A stretch of DNA of 43,527 nt from an uncultured Roseiflexaceae bacterium (GTDB lineage: Bacteria; Chloroflexota; Chloroflexia; Chloroflexales; Roseiflexaceae). Made by a program: the position numbers and the translations under genes. The stretch spans positions 1-43,527 of the forward strand of contig CAISXI010000489.1 of the NCBI GenBank assembly GCA_903889425.1, written 5' to 3'. The notes under the pieces are model-generated. The model was given only the letters and a program-made list of their open reading frames with translations. It was not told the DNA's origin and did not search any database. Positions 34,560-42,791 of this stretch are shown piece after piece (position 1 is the first letter of the stretch; every line of letters begins with the position of its first letter).

Positions 34560-37148
34560 ATGGTACGCATGCGAACCCGCAGTGTCCAATTTAGTGTGAG
34601 TCAAGGCGAAAATCCGCTTCCCAACGATACACTCCTCATCTGTGAGGCCGAAGACCCGTTATCGATGGAAGCGCGTAAAGGCGAACTTTTTATTATTGTG
34701 GAAAGCCAACAAGAATTGGCTCGCCATCGCCAACCGTTGCAACTTGTCTTGCGGACAGTGCGTAAGTTTTTTTATGAAAACGCCTCGTTTAGTGTGCAAT
34801 CATCGTTGCGCCGTGCCATCATGGCAGCCAATCAGGCATTGTATGAATACAACATGACCCAAGACCAAACCCGGCGGGTTTCGTTTGGGATGACCTGTGT
34901 GGTCATCAAAACCCAAGATGTGTATGTTGCACAAATCAACCCCACCCAAATGTACATCTTTGGTGATGGTCAACTCCGTGCCATCCCGTCGAGTGTGTTG
35001 TGGCGGACTATTCACTATACCCCGACCCCTGTCAATGTCGGTAGTATGCTGGGGAGTTCATTGAGTGTCGAGCCGGAATTCTTCCGTGCCATGTGGACAC
35101 CCGGCGAAACCTTGATGCTGGTAACGAGTAATTTGGCGCAAGTGCTTGATCGCGATACGGTGGGACGGATTTTGCGTCTGGTAAACCCCGCCAAAATGGT
35201 CCAAGCTTTGCGTGAAGTCTGCCACAGCAAAGAAATCGGTGATGCCTATGGGTTAACGATGGTGCTCGATGCCAATGTCGCAGATGAAGTACCGGCAGTG
35301 TCAGGTGGTTTTTCGAGTATTACCCAACAATTCGTCCTTGCTGGGGACACTACTGGTTTGTGGTTTGCGCATACGGTGAAGTGGATTCGTGGTTTGTTGT
35401 TAGGTAGCGAAGATTCGCGGTTTGCTTCTTCTGCCAAACGCTGGCGCGGTATCACTCGTGATGAACAACAACGCATGCATCGCCCGGCGCCTGAAGTTCC
35501 CTATGTCGTTGATCCAATTCCTAACCCAGTTCCGCTAGATTTGGGTGAATCCATCGAAGACCAAGCAGAAGCCTTGGCAGTGGCCAAATACGGCAAGCGC
35601 CGCACCGTGCAATCAGACGACCGCCCGTTGCGTGTGGTGCATGCAGTTGATGTCGAAGTGCCATATACCCCCGTTGATACTGATTTTACGCGGCGGAATA
35701 CCGGTTTCAAAGTACAAGTGACGGAACCAATTCGCTACGGGACTTTTTTTAGCACGTTGTTCCAGGGATTGTTTGTGCTCCGTTGGTTACCAAAAAACAC
35801 AACTGACGCCCGTCGCATGCAATCTGCCACCCGCGGTGAAGGATTGTCGTATCGCAAGCAACGCCCCCCATTCCCGTGGGCGATGTTGTCATTGATGATT
35901 GCACTCGTGTCAATCGTGTTTTTTTATGGCAAAAACGTCGCCACCGAACATCGCTTGCAACGGGGCGAAAACAGCATCCTGAGCGCAGAACAATCGATAC
36001 AAGCCATCTATGATTCGGCGAGTGAAACAGAAGCGACCCAACGCATCGAAGTATCGCGTTCGTTGCTCGATAACCTACAACAAAGCGGTATTATTACGGC
36101 AACCACCGAAAACCAGCAGCGGTTTTTGGCGATGGTGACCAAAATTGAAAAAGCCCAGAGTGTGGTACAACGCCGCGCATACCTTGATGATGTGACGGTA
36201 GTGGCTCAGCATCCGGTCAAGGGAGGGGTGTTTAGTACGATTGTAATTCCACCGCCATCCGATGGGTATGCCAACGTTGATAGTTTTAATTATTTTTATC
36301 TGCTAGATACGAACGCAGGTGTGGTATATCAGACGCCGCGCGATGGTGGCAGTCCTGTGCCGATGCTCCGTCCTAATGACCAAATTGGTGAAGTCACCGT
36401 TGCCAAGGTGTTTGATATTGCATGGCGTATTGACGGAGTGGTGGGCTTGGCGCAGAGTAGCAACAACGGGCCGGCGGTCTATTTGTTCCGTAATGGCAAC
36501 GACTGGAATTATAGTATTTTGGCAGGAAGTATGGAGTGGCAGATTGGCGATCATCATGTGCGGATGCAGAGCTATGGTGGCAATCTGTATGTCTGGGGCG
36601 TTACTCAAGCGAATATTCTGCGCTTTTTGTCGACCCAAATCGCCGACTTCCCTACCCCATGGATCCAAAACGACGGCGGTGTGGCGATTGACCCTGCCGT
36701 CGACATGGGGATTGATGGGCGGGTCTATTTATTGATGCCAGACGGCACAATCCATGTGTTCCAAGCAGTACCAGATGGGGAACGGGGCTACGAAAAAAGC
36801 ATCGTGCTGAAAAACATCACCCCAGCGATTCAATCGGTGGCTCGGTTGATTGTCACGGGTGATGGTGAATCTGGGTCGTTTTTTATCTTGGATAGCTACG
36901 CGGCACGGATTATTCAAATCGAAAAGCGCACCGGGCGGTTTATCCAACAAATCATACTCCCTCCTGACAGTCCAATTGTCCTTGATAATTTGACCGCGCT
37001 TGCGCTTGACGAAAGTCAAGCGCGGCCGGAATTATATTTTGCCAATGGCGGTGTGGTCTACAAGGCACCCTTGCCTGAGCCACCCTTGCCGTTTAATCAG
37101 CGGGTAGACAATGTCGTACTCCCGACTACTACTGTCCAAACACCATAG
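34560..37148 (+). CDS. PP2C-like (probably inactive) membrane protein with propeller-like C-terminal half
   Basis: This 862-aa protein has a cytoplasmic N-terminal domain (about 1-240) laid out like a PP2C phosphatase. LRRAIMAANQALYEYN, FGMTCVVIKTQDVYVAQINPTQMYIF and ETLMLVTSNLAQVLDRD match the family's helix, GTT/GDSR and SDGL regions. The metal-binding aspartates at those places are not present (INPTQ, TSNL). A linker follows, then one membrane helix (about 440-460). A coiled segment and an outer half of repeated beta strands, such as YFYLLDTNAGVVYQT and GRVYLLMPDGTIHVF, look like a propeller. The ribosome site is weak. It is divergent from the export operon and 9 nt upstream of zwf. Function unknown; a sensor role is inference. 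Confidence 0.75.
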   Translation: MVRMRTRSVQFSVSQGENPLPNDTLLICEAEDPLSMEARKGELFIIVESQQELARHRQPLQLVLRTVRKFFYENASFSVQSSLRRAIMAANQALYEYNMTQDQTRRVSFGMTCVVIKTQDVYVAQINPTQMYIFGDGQLRAIPSSVLWRTIHYTPTPVNVGSMLGSSLSVEPEFFRAMWTPGETLMLVTSNLAQVLDRDTVGRILRLVNPAKMVQALREVCHSKEIGDAYGLTMVLDANVADEVPAVSGGFSSITQQFVLAGDTTGLWFAHTVKWIRGLLLGSEDSRFASSAKRWRGITRDEQQRMHRPAPEVPYVVDPIPNPVPLDLGESIEDQAEALAVAKYGKRRTVQSDDRPLRVVHAVDVEVPYTPVDTDFTRRNTGFKVQVTEPIRYGTFFSTLFQGLFVLRWLPKNTTDARRMQSATRGEGLSYRKQRPPFPWAMLSLMIALVSIVFFYGKNVATEHRLQRGENSILSAEQSIQAIYDSASETEATQRIEVSRSLLDNLQQSGIITATTENQQRFLAMVTKIEKAQSVVQRRAYLDDVTVVAQHPVKGGVFSTIVIPPPSDGYANVDSFNYFYLLDTNAGVVYQTPRDGGSPVPMLRPNDQIGEVTVAKVFDIAWRIDGVVGLAQSSNNGPAVYLFRNGNDWNYSILAGSMEWQIGDHHVRMQSYGGNLYVWGVTQANILRFLSTQIADFPTPWIQNDGGVAIDPAVDMGIDGRVYLLMPDGTIHVFQAVPDGERGYEKSIVLKNITPAIQSVARLIVTGDGESGSFFILDSYAARIIQIEKRTGRFIQQIILPPDSPIVLDNLTALALDESQARPELYFANGGVVYKAPLPEPPLPFNQRVDNVVLPTTTVQTP

Positions 37149-37157
37149 GAGTACGTC

Positions 37158-38678
37158 ATGACAATGCGTGGAATTGATCGCGGCGCTTCGGCCGCGCGGG
37201 TGTCGGATCCGTGTACGATTGTTATCTTTGGGGCGACGGGGGACTTGACGCGGCGTAAGCTGGTGCCAGCGCTCTACAACCTGCGCCGCGAAGGGTTGCT
37301 CGATACCAACACTACCATCCTCGGCTTTGCCCGGCGCGATTGGAGCGACGACTACTTCCGGACGCTTCTTTTTGAAGAAGGCAGCAAACACTCGCGCTCG
37401 GGCATGTCAGACGAATTATGGCCGGCGTTTGCGGGGCAGGTGCATTACATCCGTTCAACCTTCGAAGATGCCGAAGGCTATATCGCCTTGGCACAACGCC
37501 TCGCCCAAATCGATGAACAACAGGGCACCCAAGGCAATCGACTGTTTTATCTGGCCACCCCCCCAGAATCATACGAAGATATCATCAAACAGCTGGGGGC
37601 GGCAGGGTTGGCCCAGGCACTGGGCAATAGTTGGACCCGCATTATCGTCGAAAAACCGTTTGGTCATGACCTCGAAAGTGCCCGCCACCTAAACAGTGTG
37701 CTGCATGATGTCTTTGACGAGCGCCAGATTTATCGTATCGACCACTATCTCGGCAAAGAAACCGTCCAGAATTTGTTGGTGCTCCGTTTCGCTAATGGTA
37801 TTTTTGAGCCGTTGTGGAATCGGCGCTATATTGACAATGTGCAAATCACGGTGGCCGAATCAATCGGCGTCGAAGGGCGTGGCGGCTATTATGAACAGGC
37901 TGGCGCCTTACGTGATATGGTGCAAAACCATATGATGCAACTATTGTCGCTCACCGCCATGGAGCCACCCGTGGGTGGGGCGAGTGCCGATGCGGTGCGC
38001 GACGAAAAAGTCAAAGTGCTCCGAGCCGTGCGACCAATAGCCCGTGAAGATGTCAATCGCTACACGGTGCGCGGGCGCTATACCGCTGGCCCTGGCTCGG
38101 CGCCGGCCTATTTGGACGAAACTGGCGTTGCCCGCAACTCAACCACCGAAACCTATGTGGCGCTCCGGCTCGAAATCGAGAGTTGGCGTTGGGCCGGCGT
38201 ACCGTTTTACTTGCGTACGGGCAAACGTCTGCCCGTGCGCGCCAGCGAGATTTCGGTGACGTTCCGCAGTGCGCCGTTAATGCTGTTCCAAGATAGTATC
38301 ATGTCACGGACGGCCCCCAACGAGCTGGTGATTCGCATTCAACCCAACGAAGGTATTTCGTTGCGGTTTAATTCGAAAGTACCTGGTCAAGCGGGCGATA
38401 TTCGACCGGTGACGATGAATTTTAACTATGTCGAGGCCTTTGGCAGTGAATCACCCGAGGCCTACGAGCGCTTGTTGCTCGACGCCATGATTGGTGATTC
38501 GACGTTGTTTACGCGCAGTGACGAAGTCGAAACGTCGTGGGCGTTGATGAATCCTATTTTGCAAGGCTGGGAATTATTGGGATCGCCGGTGCACGAATAC
38601 GTAGGGGGGAGCTGGGGACCCGATGCCTCGCACGAATTCATTGGTGCTTCGGGGCGGAGCTGGCGGCGATTGTCATAA
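37158..38678 (+). CDS. zwf: Glucose-6-phosphate 1-dehydrogenase
   Basis: This 506-aa enzyme oxidises glucose-6-phosphate with NAD(P)+, the first step of the oxidative pentose phosphate route. It has the N-terminal dinucleotide site IFGATGDLTRRKL (about 23-35) and EKPFGHD. The substrate and catalytic motif RIDHYLGKE is at about 193-201, and the C-terminal domain is typical (WEL.GSPVHEY). Length is normal (about 490-510). aggag overlaps the preceding stop codon, so translation is coupled to the pseudo-PP2C gene. No gnd or pgl is adjacent. Confidence 0.96.
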   Translation: MTMRGIDRGASAARVSDPCTIVIFGATGDLTRRKLVPALYNLRREGLLDTNTTILGFARRDWSDDYFRTLLFEEGSKHSRSGMSDELWPAFAGQVHYIRSTFEDAEGYIALAQRLAQIDEQQGTQGNRLFYLATPPESYEDIIKQLGAAGLAQALGNSWTRIIVEKPFGHDLESARHLNSVLHDVFDERQIYRIDHYLGKETVQNLLVLRFANGIFEPLWNRRYIDNVQITVAESIGVEGRGGYYEQAGALRDMVQNHMMQLLSLTAMEPPVGGASADAVRDEKVKVLRAVRPIAREDVNRYTVRGRYTAGPGSAPAYLDETGVARNSTTETYVALRLEIESWRWAGVPFYLRTGKRLPVRASEISVTFRSAPLMLFQDSIMSRTAPNELVIRIQPNEGISLRFNSKVPGQAGDIRPVTMNFNYVEAFGSESPEAYERLLLDAMIGDSTLFTRSDEVETSWALMNPILQGWELLGSPVHEYVGGSWGPDASHEFIGASGRSWRRLS

Positions 38679-38726
38679 GCAGGACTGGTTGCACGGTGTA
38701 ATGCACCGCTGGATGGGGAGTATAGG

Positions 38727-39653
38727 ATGCGGCGGTACCGAATTTTGTCGTTTGATGGTGGCGGGATCCTCGGCGTATTGACATTGGTGGTACTCGAGCG
38801 CATCATGCGCGAGTTCCCTGATTTCTTGGCGCATGTCGATTTATTTGCCGGCACATCGACGGGTGGGATTATTGCGCTGGGGTTGGCCAAAGGGATGCAC
38901 CCCCGTGATATTCGGGCCTTGTACGAAGGCAAGGGCGCGACGATTTTTCGTGATTCGTGGGTCGACGACGCCCTCGACTTTGGCAACATGATAGGTGCCA
39001 ATTACGATAATCGGGGTCTCGAACAAGAACTCAAACGCATATTTGGTGATACTACCCTCGGTCAACTCCCCAAGCGGGTGTTGGTGCCGGCATTTGATCT
39101 TGACAACGTATCACCCGACCCCAAATTACGCAGCTGGGAAGCCAAGTTTTTTTCGAATATGGGTGGGGCCTTTGGTGACCAAGAAGTGCCGGCGTACAAA
39201 GTGGCGATGTATACCAGTGCTGCCCCCACCTACTTCCCGGTATACGAGGGGTATATCGATGGTGGGGTAGTGGCCAACAACCCCAGTGTGGCGGCGATTG
39301 CCCATGCCCTCGACACCCGCAAAAACCCGGCAGCCCCCCACCTCGAAGACATCGCATTGTGTTCGTTGGGGGTGGGGCAGTCGTTGCGTCATTTAACCGG
39401 CGATCGCCTCGATTGGGGCTATGCCCAATGGGCGCGCCCGCTGGTTAATATTTTGATTCATGGGGTGATGGGGGTTGCTGATTATCAATGCCGGCAATTT
39501 TTGCGGGACCGCTATTGGCGGGTCAATCCGGTGTTCCCTCCAGGCATCGAAATCAATCTCGATGACGTGGACCAGGTAAGTTATATCAATGAATTTGCCC
39601 AACAAATCGATTTAAATGAAACGTTTTTGTGGATTGACCGTAGCTGGCGGTAA
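38727..39653 (+). CDS. Patatin-like phospholipase
   Basis: This 308-aa protein of the patatin family has a Ser-Asp dyad. SFDGGGILGVLTL is the oxyanion-hole loop, FAGTSTGGII holds the nucleophile (Ser44), and DGGVVANNP holds the Asp (Asp178). No signal peptide is seen, so it is likely cytoplasmic, acting on membrane lipids or storage esters. Patatins also occur as CBASS effectors, but no cyclase lies near. It is convergent with the small membrane-protein gene, with only 2 nt between the stop codons. Confidence 0.9.
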   Translation: MRRYRILSFDGGGILGVLTLVVLERIMREFPDFLAHVDLFAGTSTGGIIALGLAKGMHPRDIRALYEGKGATIFRDSWVDDALDFGNMIGANYDNRGLEQELKRIFGDTTLGQLPKRVLVPAFDLDNVSPDPKLRSWEAKFFSNMGGAFGDQEVPAYKVAMYTSAAPTYFPVYEGYIDGGVVANNPSVAAIAHALDTRKNPAAPHLEDIALCSLGVGQSLRHLTGDRLDWGYAQWARPLVNILIHGVMGVADYQCRQFLRDRYWRVNPVFPPGIEINLDDVDQVSYINEFAQQIDLNETFLWIDRSWR

Positions 39654-39655
39654 GT

Positions 39656-39907
39656 TTAGCTCCACACACGCATCACCATTTTGACGAGTTCCCATGCCGT
39701 CAACAACCCTAAAATGGTCGGTAATGCCGCCACGACAATCACGTATATGAGGCTGGCAATCCGGATGGTGGGTGGTGTCTGCATGACGGTAAAGCGCGGG
39801 ATGACACGGGTACGCAAGGTGTGTTGTACGCCAAGAATTACGATGATGCTTATGGCGGCAAACACGACGGCCGCCCCAAGGGAGATCAATCCTCCAACGA
39901 TATTCAT
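39656..39907 (-). CDS. Small two-helix membrane protein
   Basis: This 83-aa protein has two hydrophobic helices (about 5-28 and 51-76) joined by a short basic loop with TLRTRVIPRF. I do not recognise a family. Its start overlaps the stop of the upstream flippase-like gene by ATGA, which supports it as a real, co-translated gene. Its stop lies 2 nt from the convergent patatin stop, leaving no room for a terminator. Confidence 0.6.
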   Translation of the reverse strand: MNIVGGLISLGAAVVFAAISIIVILGVQHTLRTRVIPRFTVMQTPPTIRIASLIYVIVVAALPTILGLLTAWELVKMVMRVWS

Positions 39908-40917
39908 GTTGTGCGCTCCTTGGGCGTACTACGGGTCAGTACGCGATACAAAATCCCCCCAATAGGTAAAATCAACCAAAAACTTAGCAAGCGAAATAAA
40001 ATCGCCGCCCCTAACGCCCCTTTGAGTGGCACCCCTTGGAGATGTAACGTAAACGACAAGGCAGCTTCGACTGCACCACCTCCACCAGGTAACACGGTAA
40101 ACAAACTGGCAATCAGTGACATGCCGTAGGCTGCGAGTACATCTGGGTATGGCACAGCGAGGCGCATACTATGTAACAAAAACGTCAACGCTAAGGCGTG
40201 ACACGAAAAAATAATCATTTGCAAAAAAATAATCCGCCCAAAACGCCACGGTTTCGCTGCAAATATTGCCCGGCTCTTGGCGATTTCTTCGACCAACAAT
40301 TCCGCAGGGCGGATATTCCAGTCGATTCGGATGCGCCGTAAGGCGTGGTGGATTTTGAGGAGCCAGCGATTGACGGTGCTGGCAGGGCGGGTCACAATCA
40401 ATACCACAACGGATATGGTGATAAGCGCCGTTAATAATGCTGAAATAATCGGGAGTGGGGCAGTAAAGTTGGCGGTGACAGTTAAATAGAGTAACCCGCC
40501 ACTAAACATGAGTAGCGCTGCTCCATTCCAACTGAGTAATTCGGTGCCAGCTACGACAGCTACGCTACTAGGAGGGAAGCCGCGTTTGCGCAAGGCAGTC
40601 ACCAAAAACGCATAGGCCGCCACGCTCCCCATCGGCACTGTTTGGTTGAGCATGATGGCCACGAGGGCAGTGGCTATTAGCCACGGTGATTTTTCGTGTT
40701 GACCAAGGGCGGTAAGTACAGCCCCATAAATGAATCCTGCACAAATAAACCCCACCACAATCATGCCGAAGGCGGCAATCACGTACGAGGGTTCTGCAGT
40801 CTGGAGTAAATGCCACGCCTCGCTGATTTCGCTCCGATTATTGTAGGCAAGTGATATAACGACGCCGGTGAGGATAACACCAATCACCCACGCCCACGAA
40901 ATGCGACGAATTGCCAT
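39904..40917 (-). CDS. Flippase-like (UPF0104/AglD-type) membrane protein
   Basis: This 337-aa protein has about eight helices in the pattern of the lysylphosphatidylglycerol synthase membrane domain, without the synthase domain. Typical words are GSVAAYAFLVTALRKRGFP and the late VLPGGGGAVEAALSF (the 'pGGlG..E' motif). Family members are implicated in lipid or lipid-sugar flipping. I chose the ATG at 40917 since cggag sits 5 nt before it. The longer track ORF reads into the low-complexity repeat at 40965-41040. It leads the two-gene unit with the small membrane protein. Confidence 0.82.
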   Translation of the reverse strand: MAIRRISWAWVIGVILTGVVISLAYNNRSEISEAWHLLQTAEPSYVIAAFGMIVVGFICAGFIYGAVLTALGQHEKSPWLIATALVAIMLNQTVPMGSVAAYAFLVTALRKRGFPPSSVAVVAGTELLSWNGAALLMFSGGLLYLTVTANFTAPLPIISALLTALITISVVVLIVTRPASTVNRWLLKIHHALRRIRIDWNIRPAELLVEEIAKSRAIFAAKPWRFGRIIFLQMIIFSCHALALTFLLHSMRLAVPYPDVLAAYGMSLIASLFTVLPGGGGAVEAALSFTLHLQGVPLKGALGAAILFRLLSFWLILPIGGILYRVLTRSTPKERTT

Positions 40918-40964
40918 GAGACTCCGTTTCACGGACATAACTAATTTCGTATCATCATACCATA

Positions 40965-41040
40965 TTGAAGTTGGAAGTTTGAAGTTGGAAGTTTGAATTG
41001 AAAATGGAGAATTAAAAATTGAAATTGGAGAATGGAAATA
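40965..41040. repeat. Low-complexity direct repeats (ttgaagttggaagt)
   Basis: Two exact 14-bp copies of ttgaagttggaagt are at 40965-40978 and 40979-40992. Degenerate ttgaaaat/ggagaat words follow up to 41040. It sits between the flippase-like start and the cbiO stop and explains the false N-terminal extension of the flippase ORF. Confidence 0.8.
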
Positions 41041-41073
41041 GTAGCGCCGCTGCATGCAGCGGCTCTACTATTT
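41036..41073 (-). terminator. Near-perfect loop-less palindrome after cbiO
   Basis: aaatagtagcgccgctgca is followed directly by tgcagcggctctactattt, 19-bp arms with a single mismatch and no spacer. It lies 25 nt beyond the cbiO stop codon. Like the one at 11798, it has no obvious long T-run. Confidence 0.6.
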
Positions 41074-41098
41074 GCCTGTGTACGAATCGTCATGCTTA

Positions 41099-41914
41099 TT
41101 AATGGTCGTGGTCATGCCCAAAATGCAAGTGCGGATGCGAATGTGGCTTGTCGTCATCATGATAATGATGATGGGCATGCACGAGATTGGCATCGAGCAA
41201 GAGCTGATGGTTGGCCAACAAATTACGTGGGGTATCATGTGCCACGATTTTGCCTTGTTTAAAAATATAGGCGTCGTCGGCGATATCGGGTACGGTATCG
41301 AGGTCGTGGGTGGCGACGACGACGGTCTTTTTGCCGGCGCCCCAATCAACCAAGAAATCAACCACACGGCTTTGGCTTTTGGGGTCGAGAGCGGCGGTGG
41401 GCTCGTCGAGTAAAATGACTTCGGGGTCGAGGACGAGCACCGAGGCAATCGCCACGCGCTTTTTTTCGCCACCCGACAAGCGGTGAGGCGCGCGGTCACG
41501 GAGGTGGCTGATTTCGAGTAAATCGAGGGTTTCGGCGACTTTTTTGAGGATAGTCTGCTTTTCCCAGCGTAATTGCAACGGCCCAAAGGCCACTTCGTCA
41601 AACACCGTTGGATTAAACAATTGCACGTCGGGGTTTTGGAACACGAACGCGACGCGGCGCCGGAAGGCATGGGCGTAGGCTTCGTCCATCAAATGCGCCT
41701 CGTCGAGGGGATGATCAAAGGCCGTGACACTCCCTGATTGGGGGAAGTACAAGCCGTCGAGGATGCGCAACAAGGTCGACTTGCCCGATCCATTGGCGCC
41801 CAATATCGCCACCCGTGACCCTTGGGTGATGGTCATTGAGATATCATTGAGCGCCAAATCACTAGTGGTGGAATAGGCGTAATTGACGTTTTGTACCGTA
41901 AAAATAGCGTCCAT
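41099..41914 (-). CDS. cbiO: ECF-type cobalt/nickel transporter ATPase with His-rich tail
   Basis: This 271-aa ATPase powers import of cobalt or nickel with CbiQ and CbiM. Walker A is GANGSGKST (about 37), signature LSGGEKKRVAIA, Walker B VILLDEPTAALD and switch VVATHDLD. The C-terminal 27 residues hold 12 histidines (HAHHHYHDDD, HSHPHLHFGHDHDH), a likely metal-binding tail. I chose the ATG at 41914 because aggag sits 5 nt upstream; the track's extra nine residues overlap the cbiQ stop. Cobalt and nickel cannot be told apart. The tail may store or sense metal, which is inference. Confidence 0.93.
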   Translation of the reverse strand: MDAIFTVQNVNYAYSTTSDLALNDISMTITQGSRVAILGANGSGKSTLLRILDGLYFPQSGSVTAFDHPLDEAHLMDEAYAHAFRRRVAFVFQNPDVQLFNPTVFDEVAFGPLQLRWEKQTILKKVAETLDLLEISHLRDRAPHRLSGGEKKRVAIASVLVLDPEVILLDEPTAALDPKSQSRVVDFLVDWGAGKKTVVVATHDLDTVPDIADDAYIFKQGKIVAHDTPRNLLANHQLLLDANLVHAHHHYHDDDKPHSHPHLHFGHDHDH

Positions 41915-41921
41915 GTGACTC

Positions 41922-42770
41922 CTATGCGACGATAATCCCAAACCAAATCCCTAACCCACAAATCAGCGCAATCACGAGCATGGCAACATAATCGCGGGTA
42001 CTCAACGCAAATTCATCGAGGATATAGACTTCGCCCCGGAATCCCCGTGATTGCATCGCCATAAAAACATCGTTACTTAACTGGAAGCTTTTGCTGAGCA
42101 ATACGCCGACAGTGGCGGCGGCTAATCGGCGGGCTTCATTACCGGGGAGTTTGCCGATGACCCGGCTTTGCCGCGCCTCAAACATGTCGCTGGCCGATTG
42201 CAACATCAAAAAAATATAGCGATAGGTCATGCTCAAAATCACCACAATCAGCGTCGGTATGCCAAAGATACGCAATGACTTGAGGATATGCGTCCAAAGC
42301 GTGGTGGTAATCATGATAAACGACATGGTGATGCTGATTTCGGAGCGCAAAATCAAAAACGCCGCACTCCGCAACCCAGTGGCACTAATCTGCCAGCCCA
42401 GCCACGGAATGGTGGCGAGGATGGGCCCGGGGACCAAAAACAAGGCCGGTAATCCGATCATGCCACTAAAAACAAACATCCCAATCCAAATCGGGCTCAA
42501 GGTGCGCAACGAAATACGCGACAGCAGTGCCAGCCCAAATGCCACCACCGCCAGCGCAATCACGACTGTAATCGTGTGGGCTGATGCGGCGGTGGCAATG
42601 AGCAGCAAGGTGCCGACTAATTTGATACGAGGATCAAGGTTTTGTAATATACCGCGGCTACTCGCAAGCTGTTCCGCATAGAGTGACCGCTCCATGGCTT
42701 CGGCGAGGGCATCAATCGTCCGTTGCACAAAATTACCACGTTTTTTGCCGTGATGTGCCTCACCACCCAT
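41922..42770 (-). CDS. cbiQ: ECF transporter membrane subunit CbiQ
   Basis: This 282-aa protein has five or six helices. The first part reads LQNLDPRIKLVGTLLL, a CbiQ opening. The C-terminal coupling segment has the two Ala-Arg-Gly type motifs (EARQSRVIGK, then AMQSRGFRGEVY), which contact the ATPases. It links CbiO to the metal-binding CbiM. A cgagg ribosome site lies 7 nt before the ATG. It is 21 nt downstream of cbiM and 7 nt upstream of the cbiO start. Confidence 0.92.
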   Translation of the reverse strand: MGGEAHHGKKRGNFVQRTIDALAEAMERSLYAEQLASSRGILQNLDPRIKLVGTLLLIATAASAHTITVVIALAVVAFGLALLSRISLRTLSPIWIGMFVFSGMIGLPALFLVPGPILATIPWLGWQISATGLRSAAFLILRSEISITMSFIMITTTLWTHILKSLRIFGIPTLIVVILSMTYRYIFLMLQSASDMFEARQSRVIGKLPGNEARRLAAATVGVLLSKSFQLSNDVFMAMQSRGFRGEVYILDEFALSTRDYVAMLVIALICGLGIWFGIIVA

Positions 42771-42791
42771 AGTAAACCTCGATCCAATCGT

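Noticed and set aside
38727-39653. Patatin as a CBASS defence effector
   Set aside because: No CD-NTase cyclase or ancillary Cap gene is adjacent; neighbours are zwf and membrane proteins.
40918-41055. N-terminal 46 residues of the flippase-like track ORF
   Set aside because: They translate the low-complexity direct repeat and lack a ribosome site; the ATG at 40917 has a good one.
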